The notes below the pieces were generated by a model that was not told the origin of the DNA, ran no database searches, and saw only the letters and a list, made by a program, of their open reading frames with translations. From Blautia faecicola (GTDB taxonomy: Bacteria > Bacillota > Clostridia > Lachnospirales > Lachnospiraceae), in the NCBI RefSeq assembly GCF_004123145.1, contig NZ_SDKC01000001.1:2065501-2129500 (forward strand): a DNA stretch of 64,000 nucleotides, in the 5' to 3' direction. Below are positions 51,506 through 59,804 of the stretch, piece by piece; position 1 is the first letter of the stretch; each line of letters opens with the position of its first letter. Position numbers and translations under genes: made by a program.

Positions 51506-51534
51506 ATCTTACACCTGTATTTCGTTTGTGTCAA
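51506..51534 (-). promoter_or_regulatory. Promoter for amtB-PII
   Basis: Minus-strand TTGACA (51529-51534), 17-base spacer, TAAGAT (51506-51511). It gives a leader of about 200 bases containing both hairpins and an inverted CGTATCA/TGATACG pair between them. Confidence 0.55.
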
Positions 51535-51610
51535 TAAAATTTTTATCGTTTTTTTATATTTGTCATTTCAGCTTGTTTTTTATAAAATATTGTCTGAATT
51601 TTCTACGTTT

Positions 51611-52255
51611 TTACTGTACACATTCTCCCTGGCAGTCGCACGGTTCCCGCGTCAGTCCGGTGTCAAAACTCGGATTCATCTGATAGAAGTTCTTACTGTT
51701 CAGCTGATCCTGGAGAGACTGGAGAGCTTCACCGAATCTCTGGAAGTGTACCACTTCTCTCGCCCGCAGGAACCGGATCGGATCCGCAATCTCCGGAATA
51801 TCCCGCACAACCCGCAGGATATTGTCGTAGGTGCTCCGTGCTTTCTGTTCCGCAGCCATGCTCTCAAACATATCCGTGATCGGATCCCCCTTGGACTGGA
51901 ACTCACAGGAGTTAAACGGAATTCCTCCCGCCGACTGCGGCCAGATTCCCACTGCATGGTCCACATAGTAGTCCGCAAATCCCTGGTTCTCGATTTCTTC
52001 CACAGTGAGGTTGGCAGTCAACTGATGAACGATCGTGGATACCATTTCGAGATGTCCGAGCTCTTCTGTCGCTACATCGGTAAGAACCGCCATGCAGACA
52101 CGGTTCGGAGCGGTGAAACGCTGGGAGAGGTAGCGCATCGAGGCACCGATCTCGCCGTCGGGGCCACCATATTGTGTTGCTATAATCTTCGCGATCCGTG
52201 CGTCTGTCTTCGTGATGTTTACCGGATATTGCAGTCTTTTTTCATAGATCCACAT
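51611..52255 (-). CDS. cotJC: Spore coat protein CotJC (manganese catalase family)
   Basis: 214 residues. Di-manganese catalase-like four-helix bundle with ligand-type residues in TEELGHLEMVSTIVHQL and AREVVHFQRFGEAL. In Bacillus CotJC is deposited in the spore coat. Ends QGECVQ. Three bases after cotJB, last gene of the cotJABC operon. Confidence 0.94.
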   Translation of the reverse strand: MWIYEKRLQYPVNITKTDARIAKIIATQYGGPDGEIGASMRYLSQRFTAPNRVCMAVLTDVATEELGHLEMVSTIVHQLTANLTVEEIENQGFADYYVDHAVGIWPQSAGGIPFNSCEFQSKGDPITDMFESMAAEQKARSTYDNILRVVRDIPEIADPIRFLRAREVVHFQRFGEALQSLQDQLNSKNFYQMNPSFDTGLTREPCDCQGECVQ

Positions 52256-52258
52256 ACA

Positions 52259-52561
52259 CTAACACCTGCCTTTCCGGGATCTTTCCCATGGCCATGGCTG
52301 CATCATCCACTCCCAGGTGTCGCAGTTGCTCTCGTCAATCAGATCCATTGTCAGAGGACCGAAGCGTCTGGCATACTCTTCCATAGCTTCCTGGCGGATT
52401 GCCGACTGTTTGTGGTAGTAAGCCATGGCTTCCCGGTCCTGTGGATGGGTGTCCATATAAAGCAGGGTATCATAAGCGGCAAATGCAGACTGCCCGATCG
52501 TCTCCATCAGCTGTGCTTTGCTCCGTTCTCCCTGGCAGGTACAGTTGTTTCGTCCCATCAT
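52259..52561 (-). CDS. cotJB: Spore coat protein CotJB
   Basis: 100 residues (MMGRNNCTCQGERSKAQLME). The family core KAQLMETIGQSAFAAYDTLL, YMDTHPQDREAMAYYH is followed by a WEWMMQPWPWE tail. It overlaps the cotJA stop by ATGA. A longer frame to 52588 reads back into cotJA. Required for assembly of the CotJ layer. Confidence 0.92.
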   Translation of the reverse strand: MMGRNNCTCQGERSKAQLMETIGQSAFAAYDTLLYMDTHPQDREAMAYYHKQSAIRQEAMEEYARRFGPLTMDLIDESNCDTWEWMMQPWPWERSRKGRC

Positions 52562-52872
52562 CGCCTGCATTCGCCTCCTTTCCCGCAAAATGGTTTACAA
52601 AGTTCCGGGAAAATCGTGCCAAGCTGAAATCCTCTGGCCGGTTCGTATACCTTTCCGAATTTCTGCATTGGCACATACGCCATTGCCAGTGGAAGCATCT
52701 GCAAATGCTCCTGTACAGATGTTTCCTGTGCACCACGATCGCGTGTATTGGTGCAGGTTTTGCCATTGGTGTCCATCGGCATCATCGCTTCTCTGTTTCC
52801 TGTCATGTTGCCACAGGTCCGGTTTCTGCAGTTACCGGAAGAGTTCCGGCAATTCATACGATACGGATCCAT
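52558..52872 (-). CDS. cotJA: Spore coat associated protein CotJA
   Basis: 104 residues. The C-terminal half LAMAYVPMQKFGKVYEPARG, then FQLGTIFPELCKPFCGKG is the CotJA domain. The N-terminal half (MDPYRMNCRNSSGNCRNRTC...) is rich in Asn, Cys and Arg and is variable, perhaps for cross-linking in the coat. First gene of the operon, expected to be under mother-cell sigma-E; no convincing promoter match found. Confidence 0.9.
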   Translation of the reverse strand: MDPYRMNCRNSSGNCRNRTCGNMTGNREAMMPMDTNGKTCTNTRDRGAQETSVQEHLQMLPLAMAYVPMQKFGKVYEPARGFQLGTIFPELCKPFCGKGGECRR

Positions 52873-52948
52873 TCTCTTCTCCTTATTTCTGAGTTCTATT
52901 TCTCTTTATCATATGAATGTCTGCAAATTTTCGTGTTTCTGTCCGCTT

Positions 52949-53650
52949 CTACTTCTTTTTATTTACGCTACAGTCGCCTACCATGTCCGCTACTGCCTTT
53001 GCTCCGTCCTTGTTCAGACGAATACCGTCTTTCTGATACCATTCCGGATGCTCCTGGCTGTAGCTGTAAAGATCCAGAACTGTCAGTTTGTTCTTCTCGC
53101 CAATGGTTTCGACCGCATCTTTGACTTCTTCCACTCTTTTGGCTCTCTCTTCCATTTCTGTGCTTCCATCAGACTGGATCATCGGCGGTGTAATCAGCCA
53201 GACTTCCGGACTGCTCTTTAAATCCTGATAATTTTTGATCAGGGATTGATAATCTTTTTGAAACGTATCGATATCTGTCCAGTTTTCCTCTGTCGTATCG
53301 TTCGTTCCAAGCATTATCACAACAAGATTCGCTTTATATTCGGTACTGCTCTCATATCGTTCTTCTTTTGTATATGGCTTTTTGCTCTTTTTTTGAACCG
53401 CTGCACCTTCCACACCGAAATTTCCGATCCGGTATTTTTTCTCTGCCTTTTCCATGTATTTCTGCAACTGTACCGGGTAACAGTTGTCTTCCCGGTCTTC
53501 CACATCGGTTCCAAAAGTCAGTTCATCCCCGACACATGCCACCCGTAATTTCTGCTGATCTGCTGTATTCTGCATCAGATTCCAGAAAATCAGTACGATC
53601 GCCACCAGACCAAATGCCATCGCCCGTTTTTTTCTCTTCTGCTGTTCCAT
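52949..53650 (-). CDS. SGNH/GDSL-fold protein lacking catalytic Ser and His
   Basis: 233 residues with an N-terminal membrane anchor (AMAFGLVAIVLIFWNLM) and an extracellular SGNH fold. Block I reads GDELTFG (41-47), with Glu43 where the nucleophilic serine of GDS should be; block III GTND (115-118) is normal; block V is DGIRLN, with Arg211 instead of the catalytic histidine. So the fold is kept but hydrolysis is unlikely. Lies divergently, 217 bases from an acyltransferase-3 gene, resembling the AT3-SGNH partnership in surface O-acetylation. Confidence 0.85.
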   Translation of the reverse strand: MEQQKRKKRAMAFGLVAIVLIFWNLMQNTADQQKLRVACVGDELTFGTDVEDREDNCYPVQLQKYMEKAEKKYRIGNFGVEGAAVQKKSKKPYTKEERYESSTEYKANLVVIMLGTNDTTEENWTDIDTFQKDYQSLIKNYQDLKSSPEVWLITPPMIQSDGSTEMEERAKRVEEVKDAVETIGEKNKLTVLDLYSYSQEHPEWYQKDGIRLNKDGAKAVADMVGDCSVNKKK

Positions 53651-53867
53651 TTTTCTGCTCCTTTCTGCTACTGTCTTTTCTTATTTTGTCGTATCTTTTT
53701 CTTTCTGTCAATTTTCTTAAAAACTTCTGTCAATTTTTAACAATCACTTATCTATTTTTCTTCCTATTTTCTCCATATTGCGCCTTGCATTTTTTCTCCA
53801 TGACTCTTAGAATACCTATGGCTACTGATTTGTAATCATTGCACTTTTTATATAGAAAGGATTCATC

Positions 53868-54860
53868 ATGGACACTACTGTAAAGGCACCTGCCGTATCG
53901 GGAGATCAGCGTGAATATCTGTTTGACAATTACAAAGTATTATTGATTCTTCTGGTCGTCATCGGTCACTTTATTGAACCAAGCAACGATCAGAATTCAT
54001 TTCTCTACGAATTAAAATGGGGAATCGTGGCATTCCACATGCCTGCTTTCATCTTTATCTCCGGATATTTTTCCAAGCGGATCCCGTCCTTAAAGAAAAT
54101 GCTCTGCGGACTGGTCATTCCTTATTTTGTATACGAGATCCTGTATTATCTTTTATATACGTTTGTTCTGGACAAAGAGACCGGGTTTTATTTTGCCAGA
54201 CCGAAATTTTCTCTCTGGTATCTGATGGCACTGTTCGCCTGGAGACTGTTCTCTCCTCTGGTTGAGAAAATCCCCGGCTGCATGATTTTGTCCGTCATTG
54301 CCGGAATTCTTATTGGATTCACGGATTTTGGGAATTTTCTTTCGATTCCGCGTATTCTGTTTTTCTTCCCGTTCTTTCTTGCCGGGAAAAAATTTGATTC
54401 TTCCTCCCTCGCCCGCTTCCGGAACCGGAAGGGGTATCTGGGTGCACTGACCATCTTGGGAGGTTTTGCCGTTTTTTTATTTACCGACAATTACCATCAT
54501 CGGCTGGATCAGAAAATTTTCTATGGACGATACTCCTACGCAGATATGGATATGGGTTCCGTCGAAGGTGTACTTGTCCGCATCGGCTGTTATCTGATCT
54601 CTTTTCTTCTGATCTACCTGTTCATGCTGGTACTTCCGACCGAAAAGAAATCCTACTCCTATCTGGGAGAACGAACCATGGCAATCTATATCTTCCACGG
54701 TTTCGTCTACAGCTGCCTCAGATACGGTTCTTCCATTCTGACTTCGGTTGAGAGCAATCTGGAATGTCTGTATCTGCTGGCATTCTGCTTCTTCCTGGTA
54801 TGGTTTTTATCGAGAAAACCTTTTGTATTGTTTACAAACAAGATCGCCCATCTTTTCTGA
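53868..54860 (+). CDS. Acyltransferase-3 family membrane protein
   Basis: 330 residues, about ten membrane helices. Early FDNYKVLLILLVVIGHFIEP with the conserved histidine, HMPAFIFISGYFSKR, and the late LGERTMAIYIFHGFVYSCLR match AT3 O-acyltransferases that modify surface sugars. ATG follows AAAGGATTC. Divergent from the SGNH-fold gene; fused AT3-SGNH enzymes such as OatA acetylate peptidoglycan, so these two may act together. Confidence 0.9.
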   Translation: MDTTVKAPAVSGDQREYLFDNYKVLLILLVVIGHFIEPSNDQNSFLYELKWGIVAFHMPAFIFISGYFSKRIPSLKKMLCGLVIPYFVYEILYYLLYTFVLDKETGFYFARPKFSLWYLMALFAWRLFSPLVEKIPGCMILSVIAGILIGFTDFGNFLSIPRILFFFPFFLAGKKFDSSSLARFRNRKGYLGALTILGGFAVFLFTDNYHHRLDQKIFYGRYSYADMDMGSVEGVLVRIGCYLISFLLIYLFMLVLPTEKKSYSYLGERTMAIYIFHGFVYSCLRYGSSILTSVESNLECLYLLAFCFFLVWFLSRKPFVLFTNKIAHLF

Positions 54861-54876
54861 TGCGCGGTCTTGTTTT
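54836..54876 (+). terminator. Terminator between convergent acyltransferase and ABC-F genes
   Basis: AAACAAGA pairs with TCTTGTTT, the acyltransferase stop lying inside the loop; Ts follow. Confidence 0.65.
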
Positions 54877-56689
54877 AATTTCCACTCTTCTGCGCTTCAA
54901 TCTGTTCCGCCAGATCGTTCAGATATACCCAGCGATCCATCTTTTCTTCCAGCTGTGCTTCCGCAGCTTCTTTTTCCCGCATGATTTCTGCCAGCTTTCC
55001 GGAGTTGGTGGCATTCTTGACCATATCATCGTCCAGTTTTTCGATTTTTTCCTCTAACGCTGCGATATCATCATCGATTGTCTCATATTCTCTCTGCTCT
55101 TTATAGGTGAATTTCAATTTGGTTGGGCGGTTCTGTTTCCAGTCCTTTCCGGTGGATTTTTCTTTCTTCTCTTTTTCTCCACCCGGCACGCTGGATATCG
55201 CTCCCGTCTCTCCAAATCTGCGCTCTTTCGCCTCCCGGTAGTCCGTATAACCGCCTTCGTACTGGCGCAGTGTTCCGTTTCCGTCAAATTCAAAGATGCG
55301 ATCCACCACATTATCCAGAAAATACCGGTCATGAGAAACCGTGATCACAATACCGGAAAATGCATTCAGATAATCTTCCAGGATCGTAACTGTCGGGATA
55401 TCCACATCATTCGACGGCTCATCCAGAATCAATACATTCGCTCCGCTGACCAGCACAGACAACAGATACAGCCGCCGTTTTTCTCCACCGGAGAGTTTGG
55501 AAATCGGGGTGTACTGCATATCCGGTGTGAATAAGAACCGCTCCAGCATCTGTGATGCACTGATTCTGCCGTCTCTTGTCTGCACATATTCTCCGATCTC
55601 TTTCACATAATCGATCACACGCTGATTGCTGTCTTTGATCGGCAGCTCTTCCTGTGCCAGGTATCCTATTTTGATCGTCTCCCCTACCTCTACACGACCT
55701 TCATCCGGCTGTTCCAGTCCTGCCATGATCTTTAACAGGGTAGATTTTCCGCATCCGTTCGGTCCAACGATTCCCAGGCGCTGATTGCGAAGAACCGTAT
55801 AGGTAAAATCCTTCAAAAGCATCTGATCGCCATATTTCTTCGTCACCTCATACAGTTCAATCGTCTTCTTGCCCATCCGGGTTTCTACGGAATCCATCTC
55901 AACAACCGCATCGCTGACCGGCGCTTTTCCCTGTTTTAAGTCTTCCAGTCGATCCAGTCGTGCTCTCTGCTTTGTACTTCTGGCACGGCATCCACGTTTC
56001 GCCCATTCCAGTTCCATCCGCAGGATGCTCTGACGTTTCCGCTCACTGGCAAGTTCCATCTCCTCCCTCTCTGCCTTCAGTTCCAGAAAACGGGAATAAT
56101 TCGCATCATACCCATACATATTTCCCCTGCTGATCTCCAGAATTCGGTTGGACACTTTATCCAGGAAATACCGGTCATGTGTAACCATCACCAGCACTCC
56201 CTTATATCCTTTCAGATATTCTTCCAGCCAGTTGATCATCCCTTCATCCAGGTGGTTGGTAGGCTCGTCCAACAGCAGTACATCAAAATCCCCCGCCAGC
56301 ACCTTCGCCAGCGCAAGCTTTCTCCGCTGTCCTCCCGAAAGATTCTCCACCTCCTGCTCAGACACTTCGATTCCAAGCTTCGTCATATTACTCTGCACCA
56401 GCCAGTCCTTATCTCCATTCCCGTTCAACGCATACGAAGATACCGTAGCACCCTTCGGAAAATGTGGATTCTGCGGAAGATAAGCAATCTTCAACCCATT
56501 CTGCCGGATAATCTGCCCCTCATCCGGCTCCTCCTCCCCCGCAATCATCCGCAACAACGTAGACTTCCCGGTACCATTAATCCCCACAATACCAATCTTA
56601 TCCCCCTGCTGGATACCAAACGAAGCATCCTCAAAAATAACCTTCTCCCCAAAAATCTTACTGATATGCTCAATATTAATAATATTCAT
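54875..56689 (-). CDS. ABC-F family ATPase (ribosome-associated)
   Basis: 604 residues with two ATPase domains and no membrane part. Domain 1: Walker A GINGTGKSTL, signature LSGGQRRKLALAK, Walker B VLLLDEPTNHLD. Domain 2: GPNGCGKSTL, LSGGEKRRLYLLS, VLILDEPSNDVD. A linker of about 80 residues lies between them and a charged coiled coil forms the C-terminus (RPTKLKFTYKEQREYETIDD), as in Uup/YfmR-type translation factors. The 5' 200 bases are A+C rich on the plus strand (72% in 56581-56640), rising toward hairpin B. Confidence 0.93.
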   Translation of the reverse strand: MNIINIEHISKIFGEKVIFEDASFGIQQGDKIGIVGINGTGKSTLLRMIAGEEEPDEGQIIRQNGLKIAYLPQNPHFPKGATVSSYALNGNGDKDWLVQSNMTKLGIEVSEQEVENLSGGQRRKLALAKVLAGDFDVLLLDEPTNHLDEGMINWLEEYLKGYKGVLVMVTHDRYFLDKVSNRILEISRGNMYGYDANYSRFLELKAEREEMELASERKRQSILRMELEWAKRGCRARSTKQRARLDRLEDLKQGKAPVSDAVVEMDSVETRMGKKTIELYEVTKKYGDQMLLKDFTYTVLRNQRLGIVGPNGCGKSTLLKIMAGLEQPDEGRVEVGETIKIGYLAQEELPIKDSNQRVIDYVKEIGEYVQTRDGRISASQMLERFLFTPDMQYTPISKLSGGEKRRLYLLSVLVSGANVLILDEPSNDVDIPTVTILEDYLNAFSGIVITVSHDRYFLDNVVDRIFEFDGNGTLRQYEGGYTDYREAKERRFGETGAISSVPGGEKEKKEKSTGKDWKQNRPTKLKFTYKEQREYETIDDDIAALEEKIEKLDDDMVKNATNSGKLAEIMREKEAAEAQLEEKMDRWVYLNDLAEQIEAQKSGN

Positions 56690-56785
56690 TCAAAACTCCT
56701 CATCAATCCTAAAATCATAACAGCACTATCTTACCATCTTTTCTCCCACTTTTTCAAGAGTCCCGGCTCTTCTTTTCTAGTGTCT

Positions 56786-56983
56786 GCCAAAACTCAGCTA
56801 GGACACGGGACTCCAAGGTCGGCAAACACTTTGTGGGCGTTTAGGGCAAGCTTTAAGATCCGACGCTTACGCAGGCTTTCGCGAGGGTCAGCCGACCCTC
56901 GTGAACGATAGCCGAAGTTAGCGGCTAGCTTAAAGTTGCCCTGCCCACGTTTGCCGACCTTGGAGTCCCGTGTCCTGGCGTCC
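56786..56983 (+). repeat. Variable-stem hairpin element B
   Basis: Arms 56800-56827 and 56949-56976 pair perfectly over 28 bp. Core and outer flanks match element A (GCCAAAACTCAGC on the left, GGCGTCC on the right, ACTTTGTGGGCGTTTAGGG and CCCTGCCCACGTT inside). Inner positions covary: AGGGG/CCCCT in A is AGGGC/GCCCT here. The outer arms share nothing with those of A. Confidence 0.8.
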
Positions 56984-56996
56984 CCTTTGCCAATAC

Positions 56997-57054
56997 AAAA
57001 AAAGAAGCCCCACAAGACCTCTGATAAACTCAAAAATCTTGTGAGACTTTCTTC
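56997..57054 (-). terminator. Terminator of the decarboxylase cluster
   Basis: Minus-strand GTCTCACAAGA pairs with TCTTGTGGGGC, followed by TTCTTTTTTT. Confidence 0.7.
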
Positions 57055-57084
57055 TATTTTTCTAAAAAGGAATCCTACCCAATC

Positions 57085-58497
57085 TTAAACCGGATAAGCC
57101 CCATTCTTATTATCCGCTACCGTAGCATCTACTTTTGTCTGCTGAGCCTCTCTATATTTGAAGAAGTCAGTAGCAACCTGTGGGAACAGTGCGTAGGACA
57201 GAACGTCCTCATCCTGCTCGGACCACTGAGCCATCTCGCTGCGCAGAGTATCCAGTTCGTCCGGGATCAGATCTGCAGGACGGCAGGTGATCGGCTGTTT
57301 GTCACCGATACATTTCTTCTGAACCTCTTTGTTGAACGGTTTAACAGTTTTACCATATTCACCGGAGAGAACAGCTTTTGTTTCTTTTGTAACCATTTTA
57401 TATCTTTCGCCCATCAGTACGTTAAATACAGCCTGTGTACCTACGATCTGAGAAGACGGAGTAACCAGAGGCGGCTCGCCCAGGTCTTTTCTTACTCTCG
57501 GGACTTCTTCCAGAACATCGTAGAATTTGTCTTCTGCGTTCTGTTCTTTCAGCTGAGAAGTCAGGTTGGACAGCATACCACCCGGTACCTGATACAGCAG
57601 AGTTTTGATGTTTACACCCAGGTTCTTCGGATTCAGCAGACCGCTGTCCAGAGCCTCGTCACGGATCGGACGGAAGTAGTCAGCGATTTCAGCCAGAAGT
57701 TTCTGATCCAGACCGGAATCGTATGGAGTACCTTTGAAGGTTTCTACCATAACCTCTGTAGCCGGCTGAGAAGTACCCAGCGCAAATGGAGAGATCGCTG
57801 TATCGATTACATCAACACCAGCCTCAACAGCTTTCATATAAGTCATGGAAGCCACACCGGAAGTATAATGTGTATGCAGCTGAATCGGGATCTTGACAGT
57901 CTCTTTCAGAGCTTTTACCAGTTCTGTTGCTTTATAAGGAAGCAGCAGACCAGCCATATCTTTGATGCAGATAGAATCTGCACCCATCTCTTCGATCTCT
58001 TTTGCAATGTTTGTCCAGTATTCCAGAGTATAAGCATCGCCCAGTGTGTAAGACAGTGCAACCTGTGCATGACCTTTTTCTTTGTTTGCTGCTTTTACTG
58101 CTGTCTGCAGGTTTCTCATATCATTCAGACAGTCAAAGATACGGATGATATCAATACCGTTTGCGATAGATTTCTGTACAAAATATTCTACTACATCATC
58201 TGCGTATGGACGATATCCCAGGATGTTCTGTCCACGGAACAGCATCTGCAGTTTTGTGTTTTTAAATCCGTCACGGAATTTACGAAGTCTTTCCCATGGA
58301 TCTTCCTTCAGAAAACGCAGGGAAGCATCAAATGTTGCACCACCCCAGCACTCTACAGAATGGTAACCTACTTTATCCATAGTATCTACGATCGGCAGCA
58401 TCTGCTCTGTGGTCATTCTTGTTGCGATCAGAGACTGATGAGCATCACGCAGAATTGTTTCAGTAATTTTAATTGGTTTTTTAGCAATATCTGTCAT
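57085..58497 (-). CDS. Pyruvate/oxaloacetate carboxyltransferase subunit (OadA/PycB/5S type, no biotin domain)
   Basis: 470 residues from ATG 58497. Early ITETILRDAHQSLIATRM is the conserved start; ICIKDMAGLLLPYKA carries the probable carboxylated lysine and PIQLHTHYTSG the metal-binding histidines. The protein ends after the carboxyltransferase and conserved-linker domains, so biotin must come from the separate carrier at 59805. It moves CO2 between carboxybiotin and pyruvate/oxaloacetate. Last gene of the cluster, followed by a terminator. Confidence 0.92.
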   Translation of the reverse strand: MTDIAKKPIKITETILRDAHQSLIATRMTTEQMLPIVDTMDKVGYHSVECWGGATFDASLRFLKEDPWERLRKFRDGFKNTKLQMLFRGQNILGYRPYADDVVEYFVQKSIANGIDIIRIFDCLNDMRNLQTAVKAANKEKGHAQVALSYTLGDAYTLEYWTNIAKEIEEMGADSICIKDMAGLLLPYKATELVKALKETVKIPIQLHTHYTSGVASMTYMKAVEAGVDVIDTAISPFALGTSQPATEVMVETFKGTPYDSGLDQKLLAEIADYFRPIRDEALDSGLLNPKNLGVNIKTLLYQVPGGMLSNLTSQLKEQNAEDKFYDVLEEVPRVRKDLGEPPLVTPSSQIVGTQAVFNVLMGERYKMVTKETKAVLSGEYGKTVKPFNKEVQKKCIGDKQPITCRPADLIPDELDTLRSEMAQWSEQDEDVLSYALFPQVATDFFKYREAQQTKVDATVADNKNGAYPV

Positions 58498-58576
58498 AGT
58501 CTTATCCTTTCTTTCTATGATCACCCGCTGCAAACTCCATGTTTACAGCGGGATTTGTGGCTTTTGTATTACCGTA

Positions 58577-59731
58577 TTATACTCCGAATACAGCCATGAA
58601 AGTTCCGGCCGCTACTGCGGTACCGATAACACCTGCTACGTTAGGTCCCATAGCATGCATCAGAAGGAAGTTTGTCGGATCTGCTTCCGCACCAACTTTC
58701 TGGGATACACGGGCTGCCATAGGAACGGCAGATACACCGGCTGAACCGATCAGAGGATTGATCTTTCCACCGGACAGTTTGCACATGATCTTACCAAAGA
58801 GAACACCACCGGCAGTACCAACACAGAATGCAACCAGACCCAGAAGAACGATCTTCAGAGTATCTACGTTCAGGAATGCTTCTGCGCTTGTAGATGCACC
58901 TACGGAAGTACCCAGCAGGATAACTACGATGTACATCAGCGCGTTGGAAGCTGTCTCTGTCAGCTGTTTTACAACACCACTCTCTTTGAACAGGTTACCA
59001 AGCATCAGCATACCTACCAGAGGAGCAGTTGTAGGAAGGATCATACAAACTACAATTGTGATAACGATCGGGAATAAGATCTTCTCCAGTTTGGATACCG
59101 GACGAAGCTGTTCCATCTTGATCTTTCTTTCTTTTTCAGTTGTCAGAAGTTTCATGATTGGCGGCTGAATGATCGGAACCAGGGACATATAAGAATATGC
59201 TGCCACGGCGATCGGTCCCATCAGTTCTGTCTGGCCCAGTTTACCTGCCAGGAAGATAGAGGTCGGACCATCGGCTCCACCAATGATAGAGATTGCTGCT
59301 GCTGCTTTTCCGTTGAATCCCAGGAAAATAGCCAGGAAGTACGCGCTGTAGATACCCAGCTGTGCTGCAGCACCAAGAATAAAACTCTTCGGGTTGGCGA
59401 TCAGCGGACCAAAGTCTGTCATCGCACCAACGCCCATGAAGATCAGGGACGGCAGGATACTCCACTCATCCAGGATGAAGAAGTAATGCAGAAGACCACC
59501 GGCATGTTCGATACCCATAGCATCTACGTAAGGATCTGCCATAATATCCGGATAGATGTTAACCAGCAGCATACCGAATGCGATCGGCACCAGCAGCAGT
59601 GGCTCAAATCCGTGTTTGATTGCCAGATACAGGAACACCAACGCAACCAGGATCATAACATAGTTACCCCAATCCAGGTTCATGAACGCAGTCTGTTCCC
59701 ATAAGTTTGACAATGTATTCATTATACTCAT
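58577..59731 (-). CDS. oadB: Na+-translocating decarboxylase beta subunit
   Basis: 384 residues, about nine to eleven membrane segments, with the signature IIGGADGPTSIFLAGKLG, conserved GVGAMTDFGPLIANP and the C-terminal GVSAVPMAARVSQKVGAEAD. The beta subunit decarboxylates carboxybiotin and exports two Na+. Shared by oxaloacetate, methylmalonyl-CoA and glutaconyl-CoA decarboxylases, so it does not by itself reveal the substrate. Confidence 0.95.
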   Translation of the reverse strand: MSIMNTLSNLWEQTAFMNLDWGNYVMILVALVFLYLAIKHGFEPLLLVPIAFGMLLVNIYPDIMADPYVDAMGIEHAGGLLHYFFILDEWSILPSLIFMGVGAMTDFGPLIANPKSFILGAAAQLGIYSAYFLAIFLGFNGKAAAAISIIGGADGPTSIFLAGKLGQTELMGPIAVAAYSYMSLVPIIQPPIMKLLTTEKERKIKMEQLRPVSKLEKILFPIVITIVVCMILPTTAPLVGMLMLGNLFKESGVVKQLTETASNALMYIVVILLGTSVGASTSAEAFLNVDTLKIVLLGLVAFCVGTAGGVLFGKIMCKLSGGKINPLIGSAGVSAVPMAARVSQKVGAEADPTNFLLMHAMGPNVAGVIGTAVAAGTFMAVFGV

Positions 59732-59804
59732 GTTTTTAACCTCCCGTTGTTGAATTCAGCAAGTCGTCGCTGTTTGGGAATTTACATTGTCTGCAAATTC
59801 AGTC

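Noticed and set aside
51434-52627. Long plus-strand open frame (397 codons) across the cotJ operon
   Set aside because: It is antisense to cotJA, cotJB and cotJC, which have clear family matches, and its translation shows no recognisable domain.
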